33,076 nucleotides of DNA, from positions 1 through 33,076 of the forward strand of contig JAEHCK010000045.1 in the NCBI GenBank assembly GCA_020696345.1. The letters are read 5' to 3'. The translations under genes were made by a program, and so were the position numbers. Under the pieces are notes generated by a model, which saw only the letters and a program-made list of their open reading frames with translations, made no database searches and had not been told where the DNA came from. This document shows, piece after piece, positions 1 to 9,235 of the stretch; within the stretch, counting starts at the first letter, position 1, and every line of letters starts with the position of its first letter. The DNA is from Thermoplasmata archaeon. Lineage in GTDB: Archaea > Thermoplasmatota > Penumbrarchaeia > JAEHCK01.

Positions 1-2906
1 ATATTGGAAAACTTTATTGCGTTGAAAACGAGACAGGCGCTGAACTTTGGAACTTCACAACTGGCGGTGGTGTACATGGTTATGGCGTTACAACTTCACC
101 GGTGGTTGCGTATGATAAGATCTTCTTCGGTGCCTGTGACGGTAAATTCTATGCTCTCGACTTCGATGGAAATCATCTTTGGGATTTCCAAACCGCCGAC
201 ACATTTGAGGGCATCTACTCCTCCGCGGCCGTTGCAAATGGGATGGTATTCTTTGGCTCCACCGACAGCAATTTCTACTGCCTTGATGCAAATAACGGTA
301 GTTTGATCTGGAAATACAACATGAGTAACGAGGGCTTTGGCGGAATTTACGGTGTATCATCGTCACCGGCAATTGCATATGGCCGAGTGTTGGTTGGCGG
401 GTGTAATGGTTATCTATATTGTTTTGGCGGGCAGGGTGAAGATCCGCCCACCATAGAGATCAGGAAACCAAAAGAGAATGCTATGGTTGACGGTTTGATC
501 GAGATATCGGGTGTGGCCGATGACGATATCGGAGTTACTGTGGTCCAGGTCAAGATCGATGAGTTCTCATGGAGAAATGCATCAGGGACAACGTTATGGG
601 TCTCGGACTGGGATGTCACCTCACTTCAAGATGGGCCCCATACGATCTATGCCCGTGCATTTGACGAGAATGGCTTTTCAATGACAAATGTAACTGTTCT
701 TGTAAATAATCAACTAGAGGATATATTTATTACAATAACATCACATGAAGACCACCAGATAGTTTCAGGAATTACCAAGTTCGAAGGCGTCGCGCAACAT
801 AGATTCGGAACCATCGAAGAAGTTCAGATCAATATTGACAATAACACTATCTGGTTTAAGGTCAATGGTACAAATAATTGGCATTATTATTGGAATACCA
901 AGGAATACCTTGATGGCGAATATCTGATACAATTCAAGGCATTGGATGGTGTTAATACGTCCATACCGATCAGCATTTGGGTGAATGTTTCTAATTATAT
1001 TGAGCCTTTAATGGGTTTAACCCCAATGTTCAGAAACAGCCAAAACCGGATCGGTATAACAGACTTTCAAGCGCCCGATTTTGAATCGGTCAAGGTCCTT
1101 TGGAAGTTTCAAACTGAAAACCAGATCGAATCCTCGGCTGTGTATTACAATGGAAAGATATATTTCGGCTCAGACGATTATTATGTTTATTGCGTGGACA
1201 GTACATCCGGCACGGAAATTTGGAAATATTCGGTGCCTAACCAGGTCCGCTCGACCCCCACAATCGCAGATCAACGACTGTATATTGGCGATCAGTACTG
1301 GAATATCTATTGTTTAAACGCTCAATCTGGCGAGTTGATCTGGAAGTATCGAGCCGGAGGAGCCATAGATTCATCGCCACTTGTAGTGGGAAGCAGCGTC
1401 TATTTTGGCTCATATGATGGCAAGCTGTATTCATTGAATGCATCCAACGGTCAAGAGCAATGGATATTTGACACGGGTAATGAGATCTGGGGCAGTCCCG
1501 CATACTGGGACAATTGTATCTATATAGGATCATTGGATGGGAGGCTGTATTGTGTATGGTCAAAAAATGGCACCGAGCGCTGGAATTTCACTACAAATCT
1601 GCTGGCAGAGCGCTATGGCATTTATTCTACTCCCGCAATTACACAAAATAGAGTGATCTTCGGTGGTGAAGATAATCTCATTTATTGTTTAAATGCATCT
1701 ACAAGCGAACTGCTCTGGAAATTCAAGACAACCGGTTACATATATTCTTCGGCAGCTATTAACAAAAATAGGGTTTTTATTTCCAGTTTAGAGGCAAACA
1801 ATGACGGCGTTTTATACGCATTACCATTTAACGACCCAAACCTGGACGGCTTGATCACATCGTCAGAGGTCTTATGGAAATATAAAACACATGATTTCGA
1901 TGGCGGCTCGTCACCAACCATATCAACAAAATCCGGTCTTGTAATTATCGGGTCCAATGCAGGTTCTGCAGGTGGAATTGGCAAAGTGTATTGCTTTGAT
2001 GAGGTGTCCGGTGATGTGGTTTGGAATTTTACCATTAATGGCGATATCCACGGCACACCGATCATTGCATTCGAGCGTGTGTATATCGGTTCGCTGGACA
2101 ATTATATGTATTGCTTGGTGAGTAACAAGACTGACGCCAACGGCGGGAACGGTCATGATCCTGTAAATAAAACCCCGATCAAGGTACATGTTAATCTACC
2201 CCAGACAACCGTGCTCTCAGGACATATCATCGAAAATATTATGTTTACCGCATTAACGGAAAATGGTACGCCTATTCCACAGACATATTTCATTTTTGAA
2301 GTTACCAGAGGTACACTTTCAGATTATTATGGTACAGTTTTCAATAATGGCACCTATATTCTTTCATACACAGCCGATATTGTTAAGAAAAATGTGACCG
2401 TCACTATTAAGGCAACAGCTACTAAATTTGGTTATTTAAACGGAACCGCAGAAGTTACTATTATTGTTGTACCGATATCCACCGATAACGGCAATGGTCA
2501 ACAAGATGACGATGACAGCCTGATCAACGAGATCTTGAAACCAAAATATCTTTACCTCTGGCTATCAATATTGATCTTTGTGATCATGAACATCATAATA
2601 ATAGGCTTGGTATTGAGAACAATGCGAAAATTAAAACGATTTGAACGGTCGGGGTCGGACAAAGCCGATCTTGAGAAAACCGGTAGAGTTGCAAGTGGTC
2701 CTGAAACAACAGCAATTGATAATAAAGTTGTGACTGATACTATTACCCAAATTACCAAGCCTGCCGTATCTATCGAATCGCTGAAAAAGCCACCTCAAGC
2801 ACAGGTACAGGCAAAGGCTCAAACACCTCAAGCTCAAGATCCAACGGCAATACCGCCTGAAAATAAACAACAACAACAACAACTACAACTGTTAGAGAAG
2901 AAGTAA
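1..2906 (+). CDS. Membrane-anchored PQQ-like beta-propeller surface protein, 5' end outside window
   Basis: The reading frame is open from base 3, so the gene begins left of the window; 967 residues are visible. The first ~140 residues are the end of one PQQ-like propeller, with repeated G-x-L-Y-C-L/V and L-W-x-F signatures. Two Ig-like segments of about 90 residues each follow, then a second, complete PQQ-like propeller at roughly 360-720 (motifs such as DGKLYSLNASNG, DNLIYCLNAST). A further Ig-like domain precedes one membrane helix (about bases 2545-2620) and a ~95-residue cytoplasmic tail rich in Q, A and P. The propellers should lie outside the cell. PQQ-like repeats in such proteins usually act as binding scaffolds; no dehydrogenase catalytic domain is seen. 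Many N-x-S/T sequons fit archaeal N-glycosylation. It leads an operon with the WD40 and FG-GAP proteins behind it. Ligand unknown. Confidence 0.88.
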   Translation, partial: IGKLYCVENETGAELWNFTTGGGVHGYGVTTSPVVAYDKIFFGACDGKFYALDFDGNHLWDFQTADTFEGIYSSAAVANGMVFFGSTDSNFYCLDANNGSLIWKYNMSNEGFGGIYGVSSSPAIAYGRVLVGGCNGYLYCFGGQGEDPPTIEIRKPKENAMVDGLIEISGVADDDIGVTVVQVKIDEFSWRNASGTTLWVSDWDVTSLQDGPHTIYARAFDENGFSMTNVTVLVNNQLEDIFITITSHEDHQIVSGITKFEGVAQHRFGTIEEVQINIDNNTIWFKVNGTNNWHYYWNTKEYLDGEYLIQFKALDGVNTSIPISIWVNVSNYIEPLMGLTPMFRNSQNRIGITDFQAPDFESVKVLWKFQTENQIESSAVYYNGKIYFGSDDYYVYCVDSTSGTEIWKYSVPNQVRSTPTIADQRLYIGDQYWNIYCLNAQSGELIWKYRAGGAIDSSPLVVGSSVYFGSYDGKLYSLNASNGQEQWIFDTGNEIWGSPAYWDNCIYIGSLDGRLYCVWSKNGTERWNFTTNLLAERYGIYSTPAITQNRVIFGGEDNLIYCLNASTSELLWKFKTTGYIYSSAAINKNRVFISSLEANNDGVLYALPFNDPNLDGLITSSEVLWKYKTHDFDGGSSPTISTKSGLVIIGSNAGSAGGIGKVYCFDEVSGDVVWNFTINGDIHGTPIIAFERVYIGSLDNYMYCLVSNKTDANGGNGHDPVNKTPIKVHVNLPQTTVLSGHIIENIMFTALTENGTPIPQTYFIFEVTRGTLSDYYGTVFNNGTYILSYTADIVKKNVTVTIKATATKFGYLNGTAEVTIIVVPISTDNGNGQQDDDDSLINEILKPKYLYLWLSILIFVIMNIIIIGLVLRTMRKLKRFERSGSDKADLEKTGRVASGPETTAIDNKVVTDTITQITKPAVSIESLKKPPQAQVQAKAQTPQAQDPTAIPPENKQQQQQLQLLEKK

Positions 2907-2957
2907 AAGTAATAAACAAATAGAGTTACATGTTCAAAAGCTTAAAGAGGTCGGGAT

Positions 2958-4325
2958 TTGAGATTTCATACTTTTAATCGTTCGTTTTCAAAATTTATTA
3001 TTTCATCGACAGTATCGGTATATTTGTCCTTGGCCATGTTATTATTCTCCAGTTTATTCCCGGGTTTTGCAGCGGCAAGTGAAGAAGTTGAACTCTCGCT
3101 GACAGATCAAAATCTCGATACTATTGGCCTTATATGGACCTATCATCGTCCAGATAACAGCCCCACAGGTAATTCAACGAGCTGGAAATTACGCTGGTCA
3201 CCTGATGGCGACAAGATCGCGGTGGTTTTTTTTGATGATACCACACTTATTTTAGATGGCAAGACTGGCGAACTTATAAAAGCTCTGGGTTCAGGCGCCG
3301 AGGCAGTTTTACAAGCCATGGAGGATAAGAATAGCACAGATGATTCAAAGAGTAAGAGTACGCGATGCTGGGGCTATACCTCCAATCCTATTGCACCAAT
3401 TTTACGTGCGTGTGTCTGGTCGCCCGACGGTAAACTTCTGGCCGTGGCCGGCGATCATAAAAAGATCGAGTTCTTCAATACGAGTAATTGGGAGCGCGTG
3501 CATGTTTTGGAGGGGCACACTGGGAGTATATTATCTTTGGACTGGAGCCCTGACGGTACTCGGCTTGCCTCCGGCGAAGGCACGGACCAGGTACTGCCTC
3601 ATAACCAAGATGATTGCAAATACATAATCAAGCTCTGGGATGTCTCAAGCTTATCGACCTTATCCACCGGCAAGGAACTCTTCACTTTATCGGGTCATAA
3701 GGATAGTGTAATATCGTTACGTTTCTCAAGCAACTGCTCAAGGCTGGTCAGTGCGTCCGATGACCGTAACCTCAAAATGTGGGACCCGGTTAACGGGACA
3801 CTATTGTATACACTTGGCGAGGGTTTGGGCCACTCGGCCGGAGTGCTCGATGTCGACTGGTCACCGAACCAAACACTATTGGTTTCAGGAAGCCGCGATT
3901 TCAAGGTGCGGCTCTGGAACGCCTCGACCGGGTTGCCACTGGGCAAGCCATGGAAGGATCATAACTGTGTAAGGTCCACGCAATGGCATTATAATGGTAA
4001 ATATATCCTCACCGCGGGTGTGGACCAGACAATAAAGATACGTAATGCAACCACTGGAAAGGAAATGGCAATATTTTCCGAGGCCGAGGAGACGAACAGT
4101 GAGGTAATGAGTGCACGTTGGTCACCGGATGGGCAAACGATAGCATCATGTTCAACACGAGATGCGACCGTACGGCTATACGGAATTGGCGGCCGCCTTG
4201 GTGAAACCGATGATGCCACTGATAACTGGCAAATCGGTCTGGCAATATTCTTTATTGTTGCCGTTATTGGAATAATACTAATATTTATGCCATTACGCAA
4301 AGAATTTCGAGAACATCGCAAATGA
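2958..4325 (+). CDS. Membrane-anchored WD40 repeat surface protein
   Basis: 455 residues. The TTG start is chosen because AGAGGT lies at 2946-2951, six bases upstream, and no ATG is better placed. An N-terminal hydrophobic segment (about 15-40, ending FAAASEE) is a signal peptide or anchor. It is followed by seven or eight WD40 blades, recognised by WSPDG at blade starts (RWSPDG, VWSPDG, DWSPDG), GHT/GHKD turns and I-K-L-W-D / V-R-L-W-N endings. A second hydrophobic helix (about 428-447) precedes a short basic tail (PLRKEFREHRK), so the propeller should face outward. WD40 repeats are protein-interaction scaffolds, and an exported WD40 protein is uncommon. The gene is 51 bases after the PQQ-like gene and six before the FG-GAP gene, so it is surely co-transcribed. 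Partner unknown. Confidence 0.88.
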   Translation: MRFHTFNRSFSKFIISSTVSVYLSLAMLLFSSLFPGFAAASEEVELSLTDQNLDTIGLIWTYHRPDNSPTGNSTSWKLRWSPDGDKIAVVFFDDTTLILDGKTGELIKALGSGAEAVLQAMEDKNSTDDSKSKSTRCWGYTSNPIAPILRACVWSPDGKLLAVAGDHKKIEFFNTSNWERVHVLEGHTGSILSLDWSPDGTRLASGEGTDQVLPHNQDDCKYIIKLWDVSSLSTLSTGKELFTLSGHKDSVISLRFSSNCSRLVSASDDRNLKMWDPVNGTLLYTLGEGLGHSAGVLDVDWSPNQTLLVSGSRDFKVRLWNASTGLPLGKPWKDHNCVRSTQWHYNGKYILTAGVDQTIKIRNATTGKEMAIFSEAEETNSEVMSARWSPDGQTIASCSTRDATVRLYGIGGRLGETDDATDNWQIGLAIFFIVAVIGIILIFMPLRKEFREHRK

Positions 4326-4331
4326 TCATTC

Positions 4332-6152
4332 ATGATAATTGGTCGTTGTAAAGGTAAGGCGTTTAAATTGAAACAGAGATCAATAAACACTCTTTCTAGA
4401 ATTTACCAGATCATTTTTCTTCAAATTTTGCTATTTTTAATTTTACAGATCTTTTTTGCCGGCCTTGATTTACAACCTGTTATGTTTGCATCTGCGGAGG
4501 TGGACAAGGAGGTTTTGGGCTCGGCCCCGGGAAGGTTCAACTCCATCGTGGCTGATGATATCGATGACGATGGCAGGTTTGAATTAGTATTTGGAAATTA
4601 TGACGGATATGTGACCGTGCTCGAATATCGAGATTACGATTTCCATGAAGAGTGGCAAAGTAAAAAAATCGGCCACCGTGTCTGGGGTATCACAGTGGCA
4701 GATTTTGTTGGTGACGAAACAAAAGAGATCATCGCCGGAAATGGCGACGGCGAGATCTATGTTTTTGATGCAAAAACACATGAGCAGGTCTGGTACACCG
4801 AAGACCTTGTTAGAGATGTGCATGGATTATTCGTATCCGACCTTGGCACCAACAGTACACGTTATCTGCTTGCAGGGACAGGATATAAAACCGATAACGA
4901 TCTTGGAACATTATACATCTTTACAGAAAATAGTACAAAACCGGTGGCGGAGATCGGCCAGTTTGATAACCGTTTTCGGGGTCTTGGCGTTGGCGATGTT
5001 GACGGCGACGGCGAGCTCGAGATAGTGTTCGGCAGCGGTGTAGCCATTGGTGAAAATGCAGGTGAAGGATATGTCCATGTGTACGATATCAAAAGCGTCC
5101 TCAACCATGAATCAGATGCGTTAGAGTGGAAAAGTAAAAACCTAAAAGGCTGCTGTGTTGCACTCGAGTTGGTGGACTTCAACGGCGATGGCTACCCGGA
5201 GATCGTCGTTGGTAATGGATACAGATACCAGGCCGGTTGGGTCAGAATATTGACTTATGATAAAAATACACAAAATTATATCGAATATTGGAAGAGCCCC
5301 GACATTGGCCCTAAACCTTATGGCCTTGCAGTGGGTGACATTGACGATGACGGAAATCTCGAAATCGTGGTTGGTAACCAACCGGGATATATCTATATTT
5401 TCGAACAATCCAGTTCGGGTATCAAAGAGGAATGGAAGAGCGGTCTGTTAGGCACGGACATACTTGGAATATATATTGCAGATGTAGACGATGACGGCCA
5501 AGTTGAGATCGTAGCTAGCCATGGAGGTTATACCGGAAAAGGGGATTATACCTCAGGATATACCGACCCCCATATCTATATCATCGATGGTAAAACTCAC
5601 GAGATAGAGATCATAATAGGTGAAACCCACTGGCTGGGGTTTGCATTACAATTTATTTTCCTAATATTAATAATATTATTTCTGGTTGTTCTGAATTTAT
5701 ATGCACTATACCATAAACGGTTAAAAACGCATAAGCGCTTAGTATCCGGGACCGGTAAACCTTTTACAAGTAACCCCTCTCCCTCAAAGGCGTCACGGTT
5801 ACCATTCCATGAACCGGCACCAACCCCGGCTCCAGCCCTAGCGGTATTACCAGCACCAGCCTCGATACCAGCATCAACACCTACATCAAAATCAACATCG
5901 TTACCGATCCCTACCGCAGCACCGGCCAAGGTCCCAACACCTGCCTCTGCATCTGCCTCAACCACACCCATACCTATACCTACACATAAATCTACACCAC
6001 CAGCCGCCGTTGCCATGCAGGTAAGTGCACAGACACAGAAACAAATACAAATATCGGCACCAGCACAAGAAGTAATAGTAATGGCACAACCATCGGCACA
6101 TTCCAAACCCACAACAGCATTACCTGTAAACCAAGATCGTGAGGTGGTCTGA
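4332..6152 (+). CDS. Membrane-anchored FG-GAP/VCBS beta-propeller protein with long Pro/Ala-rich tail
   Basis: 606 residues from ATG 4332. A TTG at 4368 (codon 13) has a better ribosome site (AAGGTAAGG at 4350-4358) and may be the true start. A hydrophobic N-terminal segment (about 23-48) is followed by seven FG-GAP/VCBS blades, each with a Ca2+-loop-like signature: DIDDDGRFE, DVDGDGELE, DFNGDGYPE, DIDDDGNLE and DVDDDGQVE are clear, two others degenerate. Seven blades would close one integrin-alpha-like propeller. A membrane helix (about 435-462) follows, then a ~140-residue tail made almost only of P, A, T, S and K. The tail should be cytoplasmic, which is unusual. The stop codon overlaps the next gene's ATG (ATGA). 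It is the third propeller family in this operon; the ligand is unknown. Confidence 0.87.
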   Translation: MIIGRCKGKAFKLKQRSINTLSRIYQIIFLQILLFLILQIFFAGLDLQPVMFASAEVDKEVLGSAPGRFNSIVADDIDDDGRFELVFGNYDGYVTVLEYRDYDFHEEWQSKKIGHRVWGITVADFVGDETKEIIAGNGDGEIYVFDAKTHEQVWYTEDLVRDVHGLFVSDLGTNSTRYLLAGTGYKTDNDLGTLYIFTENSTKPVAEIGQFDNRFRGLGVGDVDGDGELEIVFGSGVAIGENAGEGYVHVYDIKSVLNHESDALEWKSKNLKGCCVALELVDFNGDGYPEIVVGNGYRYQAGWVRILTYDKNTQNYIEYWKSPDIGPKPYGLAVGDIDDDGNLEIVVGNQPGYIYIFEQSSSGIKEEWKSGLLGTDILGIYIADVDDDGQVEIVASHGGYTGKGDYTSGYTDPHIYIIDGKTHEIEIIIGETHWLGFALQFIFLILIILFLVVLNLYALYHKRLKTHKRLVSGTGKPFTSNPSPSKASRLPFHEPAPTPAPALAVLPAPASIPASTPTSKSTSLPIPTAAPAKVPTPASASASTTPIPIPTHKSTPPAAVAMQVSAQTQKQIQISAPAQEVIVMAQPSAHSKPTTALPVNQDREVV

Positions 6153-6772
6153 TGATGGAGGAGCTTTTTGCAGCGCTCATCATAGGTATCTCATTTAGCA
6201 ATGCTCTTGTTTGTATATTATTAGGGTTTGGTATGACATCGGCAGAGAATAAAAAAGCGGGTAAATATTTCATTCTTGGCCGTTTCCTGGGGCTGGTATT
6301 CATAGGCATGATCATCGCACTATTCGGTATGATATTTGACGGGTATGTATTATATTTACTGATATTATTTGGAGTTTTGACAATAATCTTCGGTGCTCTG
6401 GTCATTGCAAAGATATATTATCGATCTAAAAATAATCACAAGCATCAAAAAAAATGCGCCTCTAAACATTATTCTCGGAGAGCGCTTTTTTTATTGGGAG
6501 CATTTCGCGGAGCTACACCATGCTTCAAGATCTTTATTTTGGCACCGCTATTGATCGTGGTCGATATGCAACTGGCATTTTTAATGATACTCGTATTTGC
6601 AAGCGCATCCACACTTTATCCGGTGATCGGGTTCTTATCGGCGAACCTTTTATCCAACTTCAGAAGGTATGACGCCTATGTTCAGGTTACAGGCGCCGTT
6701 CTACTTATCTCCATCGGCACATTTACGATCATAAAACAACTGTTGGCACAGAGTTGTCCAATTGGAATTTAA
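6152..6772 (+). CDS. CcdA/DsbD-like six-helix membrane thiol-redox protein
   Basis: 206 residues with six predicted membrane helices (about 5-28, 37-62, 65-90, 109-137, 140-166, 175-202). A cysteine sits in helix 1 (C21) and another in helix 4 (C124, in GATPCFK). This is the arrangement of the reactive pair of CcdA and the DsbD transmembrane domain, where helix 4 has a similar TPC motif. These proteins move reducing equivalents from cytoplasmic thiols across the membrane, for example to cytochrome c maturation or disulfide reduction outside the cell. The related TauE/SafE (DsbD_2) group has a less certain role, and this protein could belong there, because helix 1 lacks the proline usually next to the cysteine. 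ATG 6152 overlaps the upstream stop. The next gene overlaps its 3' end by 11 bases, so the two are translationally coupled. Confidence 0.75.
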   Translation: MMEELFAALIIGISFSNALVCILLGFGMTSAENKKAGKYFILGRFLGLVFIGMIIALFGMIFDGYVLYLLILFGVLTIIFGALVIAKIYYRSKNNHKHQKKCASKHYSRRALFLLGAFRGATPCFKIFILAPLLIVVDMQLAFLMILVFASASTLYPVIGFLSANLLSNFRRYDAYVQVTGAVLLISIGTFTIIKQLLAQSCPIGI

Positions 6773-7838
6773 AAATAATCGTTTAAAAACTCGAAAAAAA
6801 AGTAAAAAACAATCAAATTCAAAGGTGATAGATATCAAGAACAAGATAACTAGGGTCCGAAATATTGTCCAATTTGCATGGTTCGTGTTCTTTGCGAATG
6901 GCCTATTATTCGGATTGCCATTGTTCGGAAGCGACCCGAAGCTGCGATATGTGTTCATACCTAATCTCACTACTAAATATCTTATCAATACACCAACACA
7001 CTGCTATTTTTTCGAGCTTCAGAGTGCGATCCAGAACGGGTATTTCATGTTTTATTTGAACCTTATCATACCATTGTTAATTATATTCATACTCTTGTTG
7101 ATATTAGCCCGTTTTTGGTGTGGCTGGCTGTGTCCGGTGGGGTTTGTCCAAGATCTGATGCAGTATCTCAGAGTGCTATTTCGTATACCTTATAAGGAAC
7201 TGAACTATCGCACAATTCGTGTACTGGATAGGATGAAGTTTGTGATCCTATTCGTGGTCATTCTGATGGTATTCATGATAAGTCTACCATATTATGGTTT
7301 AGGGAGCTTTCCAGGTGGTTTAGAATTACCGTTCGAACAGGTCTGTCCGGCACGGCCAATGTTCGTATACTTTCAACAAATACTCGGCTGGGAGCCCTGG
7401 TCAACCGGTGTGCCTACATTAGGGATAATCGTACTAGCCATTTTTTTCGTGTTAAGCTTTATGGTGCGTAAATTCTGGTGCAGGGTATGCCCGGTGGGCG
7501 CCATTAATTCGTTCTTCAATAAATATTCGTTATTAACCCTCCAGAAGGATGGCGATAAGTGCACCAAGTGCAGGATCTGCCTGCGTGCATGTCCCATGGA
7601 TATCGAAGAGATCTATGAGGAGAAGGGGAAGATCAAAATATCCAGTAAAGAATGTATCCACTGCTATCGTTGTGTTGAGCTATGTCCGGAAGATGACTGT
7701 TTATCAGTGGCATTTCTTGATAAAAGGCTCGTGCGTTCCAAGTCACCATATAAGCGTACGGGTGGAATATATGAAAAATTGCTCAGGATCACAAAAGTAA
7801 ATATGGATCCCGACCAACCACGCATGGGAGGCCCGTGA
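6762..7838 (+). CDS. NapH-like membrane-bound 4Fe-4S ferredoxin-type protein
   Basis: 358 residues from TTG 6762; a GTG at 6825 is an alternative start. Four membrane helices (about 34-58, 92-118, 160-182, 214-236). Helices 2 and 4 are each followed by a cysteine-proline motif, CGWLCPVG and CRVCPVG, the hallmark of the NapH/MauN/CcoG family. The C-terminal third is a two-cluster ferredoxin domain with CTKCRICLRACP and CIHCYRCVELCP, enough for two [4Fe-4S] clusters. NapH-type proteins pass electrons between the quinone pool and other carriers across the membrane. No quinone-site residues can be identified here by eye, and no NapG partner gene lies nearby. Flanked by the CcdA-like gene (11-base overlap) and the dehydratase-type gene, it probably carries electrons for one of them. 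Family confident, partner inferred. Confidence 0.85.
   Translation: MEFKNNRLKTRKKSKKQSNSKVIDIKNKITRVRNIVQFAWFVFFANGLLFGLPLFGSDPKLRYVFIPNLTTKYLINTPTHCYFFELQSAIQNGYFMFYLNLIIPLLIIFILLLILARFWCGWLCPVGFVQDLMQYLRVLFRIPYKELNYRTIRVLDRMKFVILFVVILMVFMISLPYYGLGSFPGGLELPFEQVCPARPMFVYFQQILGWEPWSTGVPTLGIIVLAIFFVLSFMVRKFWCRVCPVGAINSFFNKYSLLTLQKDGDKCTKCRICLRACPMDIEEIYEEKGKIKISSKECIHCYRCVELCPEDDCLSVAFLDKRLVRSKSPYKRTGGIYEKLLRITKVNMDPDQPRMGGP
7826..7831 (+). promoter_or_regulatory. Ribosome binding site deciding start of the dehydratase-family gene
   Basis: GGGAGG lies nine bases before ATG 7841 and three before the in-frame GTG 7835. The normal spacing of 5-9 bases favours the ATG. Confidence 0.6.
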
Positions 7839-7840
7839 AC

Positions 7841-9235
7841 ATGAAGATATTTTCGAAAAGACCACGCTCAGGATCAATAAAAACCGACCGTGAGGTCGTT
7901 GGAGTAGAAAAAGATAAACGAAGGTATATCAGCGAAAATTTGGAACTGAACTTGGATGTTCAGAAACAGAAGAATATAGAAGACGCCAAACGAATGATCA
8001 CGCGTCAATTGGAGCTCCAAGCCGACCTGCCAAACAGACCAAAAGCTATGCTGGCCTTTGACGAGATGGCGAAGTTTTATAATAACCGAATAGGTGAACT
8101 AACTTCATTTAAACAGTCTGGTGGTAAAATAATTGGTACATTATGTGTATCGGTACCAGTAGAGCTTATCCATGCTGTAGGCGCGCAGCCCGTGCGGTTA
8201 TGCTCGGGGTTCCATGAACCCGTGTTTTCGGCCAATGAATTATTGGGCGAGGTCGGGTTATGCCCGCTGGTCAGGTCTGTGCTGGGTACCAAGATCGTTG
8301 GCAGTAACCCGTATTTCGAGCTCTGCGACATGCTGGTATCACCTACCACATGCGATGGTAAAATGAAATTGGGCGAGATCTTGATCGATTATATGCCCGT
8401 ACTAATGCTCAATGTACCGCGTGTGAAAGAGGGATATATTACTTACCAACATTGGCTGGAGGAGATAAAGTTTCTGGGGCGAAAATTGGAATCATTAACG
8501 GGTAATAGAATTACCACTAAGAGTTTGGGTTTGGCGATCGAGAAATTTCAGCGTGCCCAGCGCGCCTGGTATAAATTAACGGAGTTGCGTACAAATGCAC
8601 GTGTTCCCCTTTGGGGCAGGGATGCATTGATGATCGGTCAATTAACGTTCTACGAAGATATCGACCGCTGGACCACATATATCGAGCATTTGAACGCCGA
8701 GCTTGAAGTTATGGTGCGCTCTGGCGTACATGTTGGCAACCCCGATGACCCGCGGATACTATTGGCAGGCTCGCCCATCGTGTGGCCAAACTGGAAGATC
8801 CCCAATATCATTGAAGACTCGAATGCGATCATAGTGGCCGATGAGCTGTGCTCCACAGGCCGAATCTTCAACGACCCAGTGGTACTGGATGAGCCATCGT
8901 TAAATGATATGTACCGTGCACTTGCCGAGAGATATCTATACCCGTGTACCTGTCCGTGTTTCTCTCCAAACGATGAGCGTTCGGAATCGATATTGAGAAG
9001 CATTGAAAAATACAATATCGATGGCGTGGTCTTTCATATACTCAAGGGTTGCCATTTGAACAGCATCGAGGCAACAAGAATAGAATTATTACTGCGCAAG
9101 AACAATATACCACTGCTGAAGATCGAAAGCGAATATGACGAGGGAGATGTTGAACAGATCCGTACACGTGTGGAGGCGTTTTTGGAGATAATACGTATGC
9201 GCAAGGAGATGAAAGATGTTACAAATCATTATTAG
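7841..9235 (+). CDS. 2-hydroxyacyl-CoA dehydratase / double-cubane cluster protein family (HgdB/YjiM-like)
   Basis: 464 residues from ATG 7841. A GTG at 7835 is also in frame, but GGGAGG at 7826-7831 is three bases from it and nine from the ATG, so the ATG is preferred. The fold is that of the HgdB/FldB/DCCP family: cysteines near C102, C121 (RLCSGF), C141 (GLCPL), C162 and C171 (PTTCDGK), later ADELCSTGR, YPCTCPCF and LKGCH, and a C-terminal IESEYDEGD stretch. Family members bind [4Fe-4S] or [8Fe-9S] clusters and do difficult two-electron reductions or dehydrations. They usually need an ATP-driven activator (HgdC/CompA), and none is encoded within this window. A ~60-residue basic N-terminal extension is unusual. 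The last five codons (VTNHY) and the stop lie inside a 28-bp repeat unit. The substrate cannot be told. Confidence 0.85.
   Translation: MKIFSKRPRSGSIKTDREVVGVEKDKRRYISENLELNLDVQKQKNIEDAKRMITRQLELQADLPNRPKAMLAFDEMAKFYNNRIGELTSFKQSGGKIIGTLCVSVPVELIHAVGAQPVRLCSGFHEPVFSANELLGEVGLCPLVRSVLGTKIVGSNPYFELCDMLVSPTTCDGKMKLGEILIDYMPVLMLNVPRVKEGYITYQHWLEEIKFLGRKLESLTGNRITTKSLGLAIEKFQRAQRAWYKLTELRTNARVPLWGRDALMIGQLTFYEDIDRWTTYIEHLNAELEVMVRSGVHVGNPDDPRILLAGSPIVWPNWKIPNIIEDSNAIIVADELCSTGRIFNDPVVLDEPSLNDMYRALAERYLYPCTCPCFSPNDERSESILRSIEKYNIDGVVFHILKGCHLNSIEATRIELLLRKNNIPLLKIESEYDEGDVEQIRTRVEAFLEIIRMRKEMKDVTNHY

Noticed and set aside
102-2906. Start of the PQQ-like gene at GTG 102
   Set aside because: The same frame is open to the left edge and encodes further PQQ-like repeat sequence (LYCVENETGAELWNF), so the gene is truncated by the window, not started at 102.
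5597-6112. A 171-codon minus-strand frame rich in G, A and V
   Set aside because: It is the complement of the Pro/Ala/Thr-rich tail of the FG-GAP protein; the composition follows from that low-complexity DNA.
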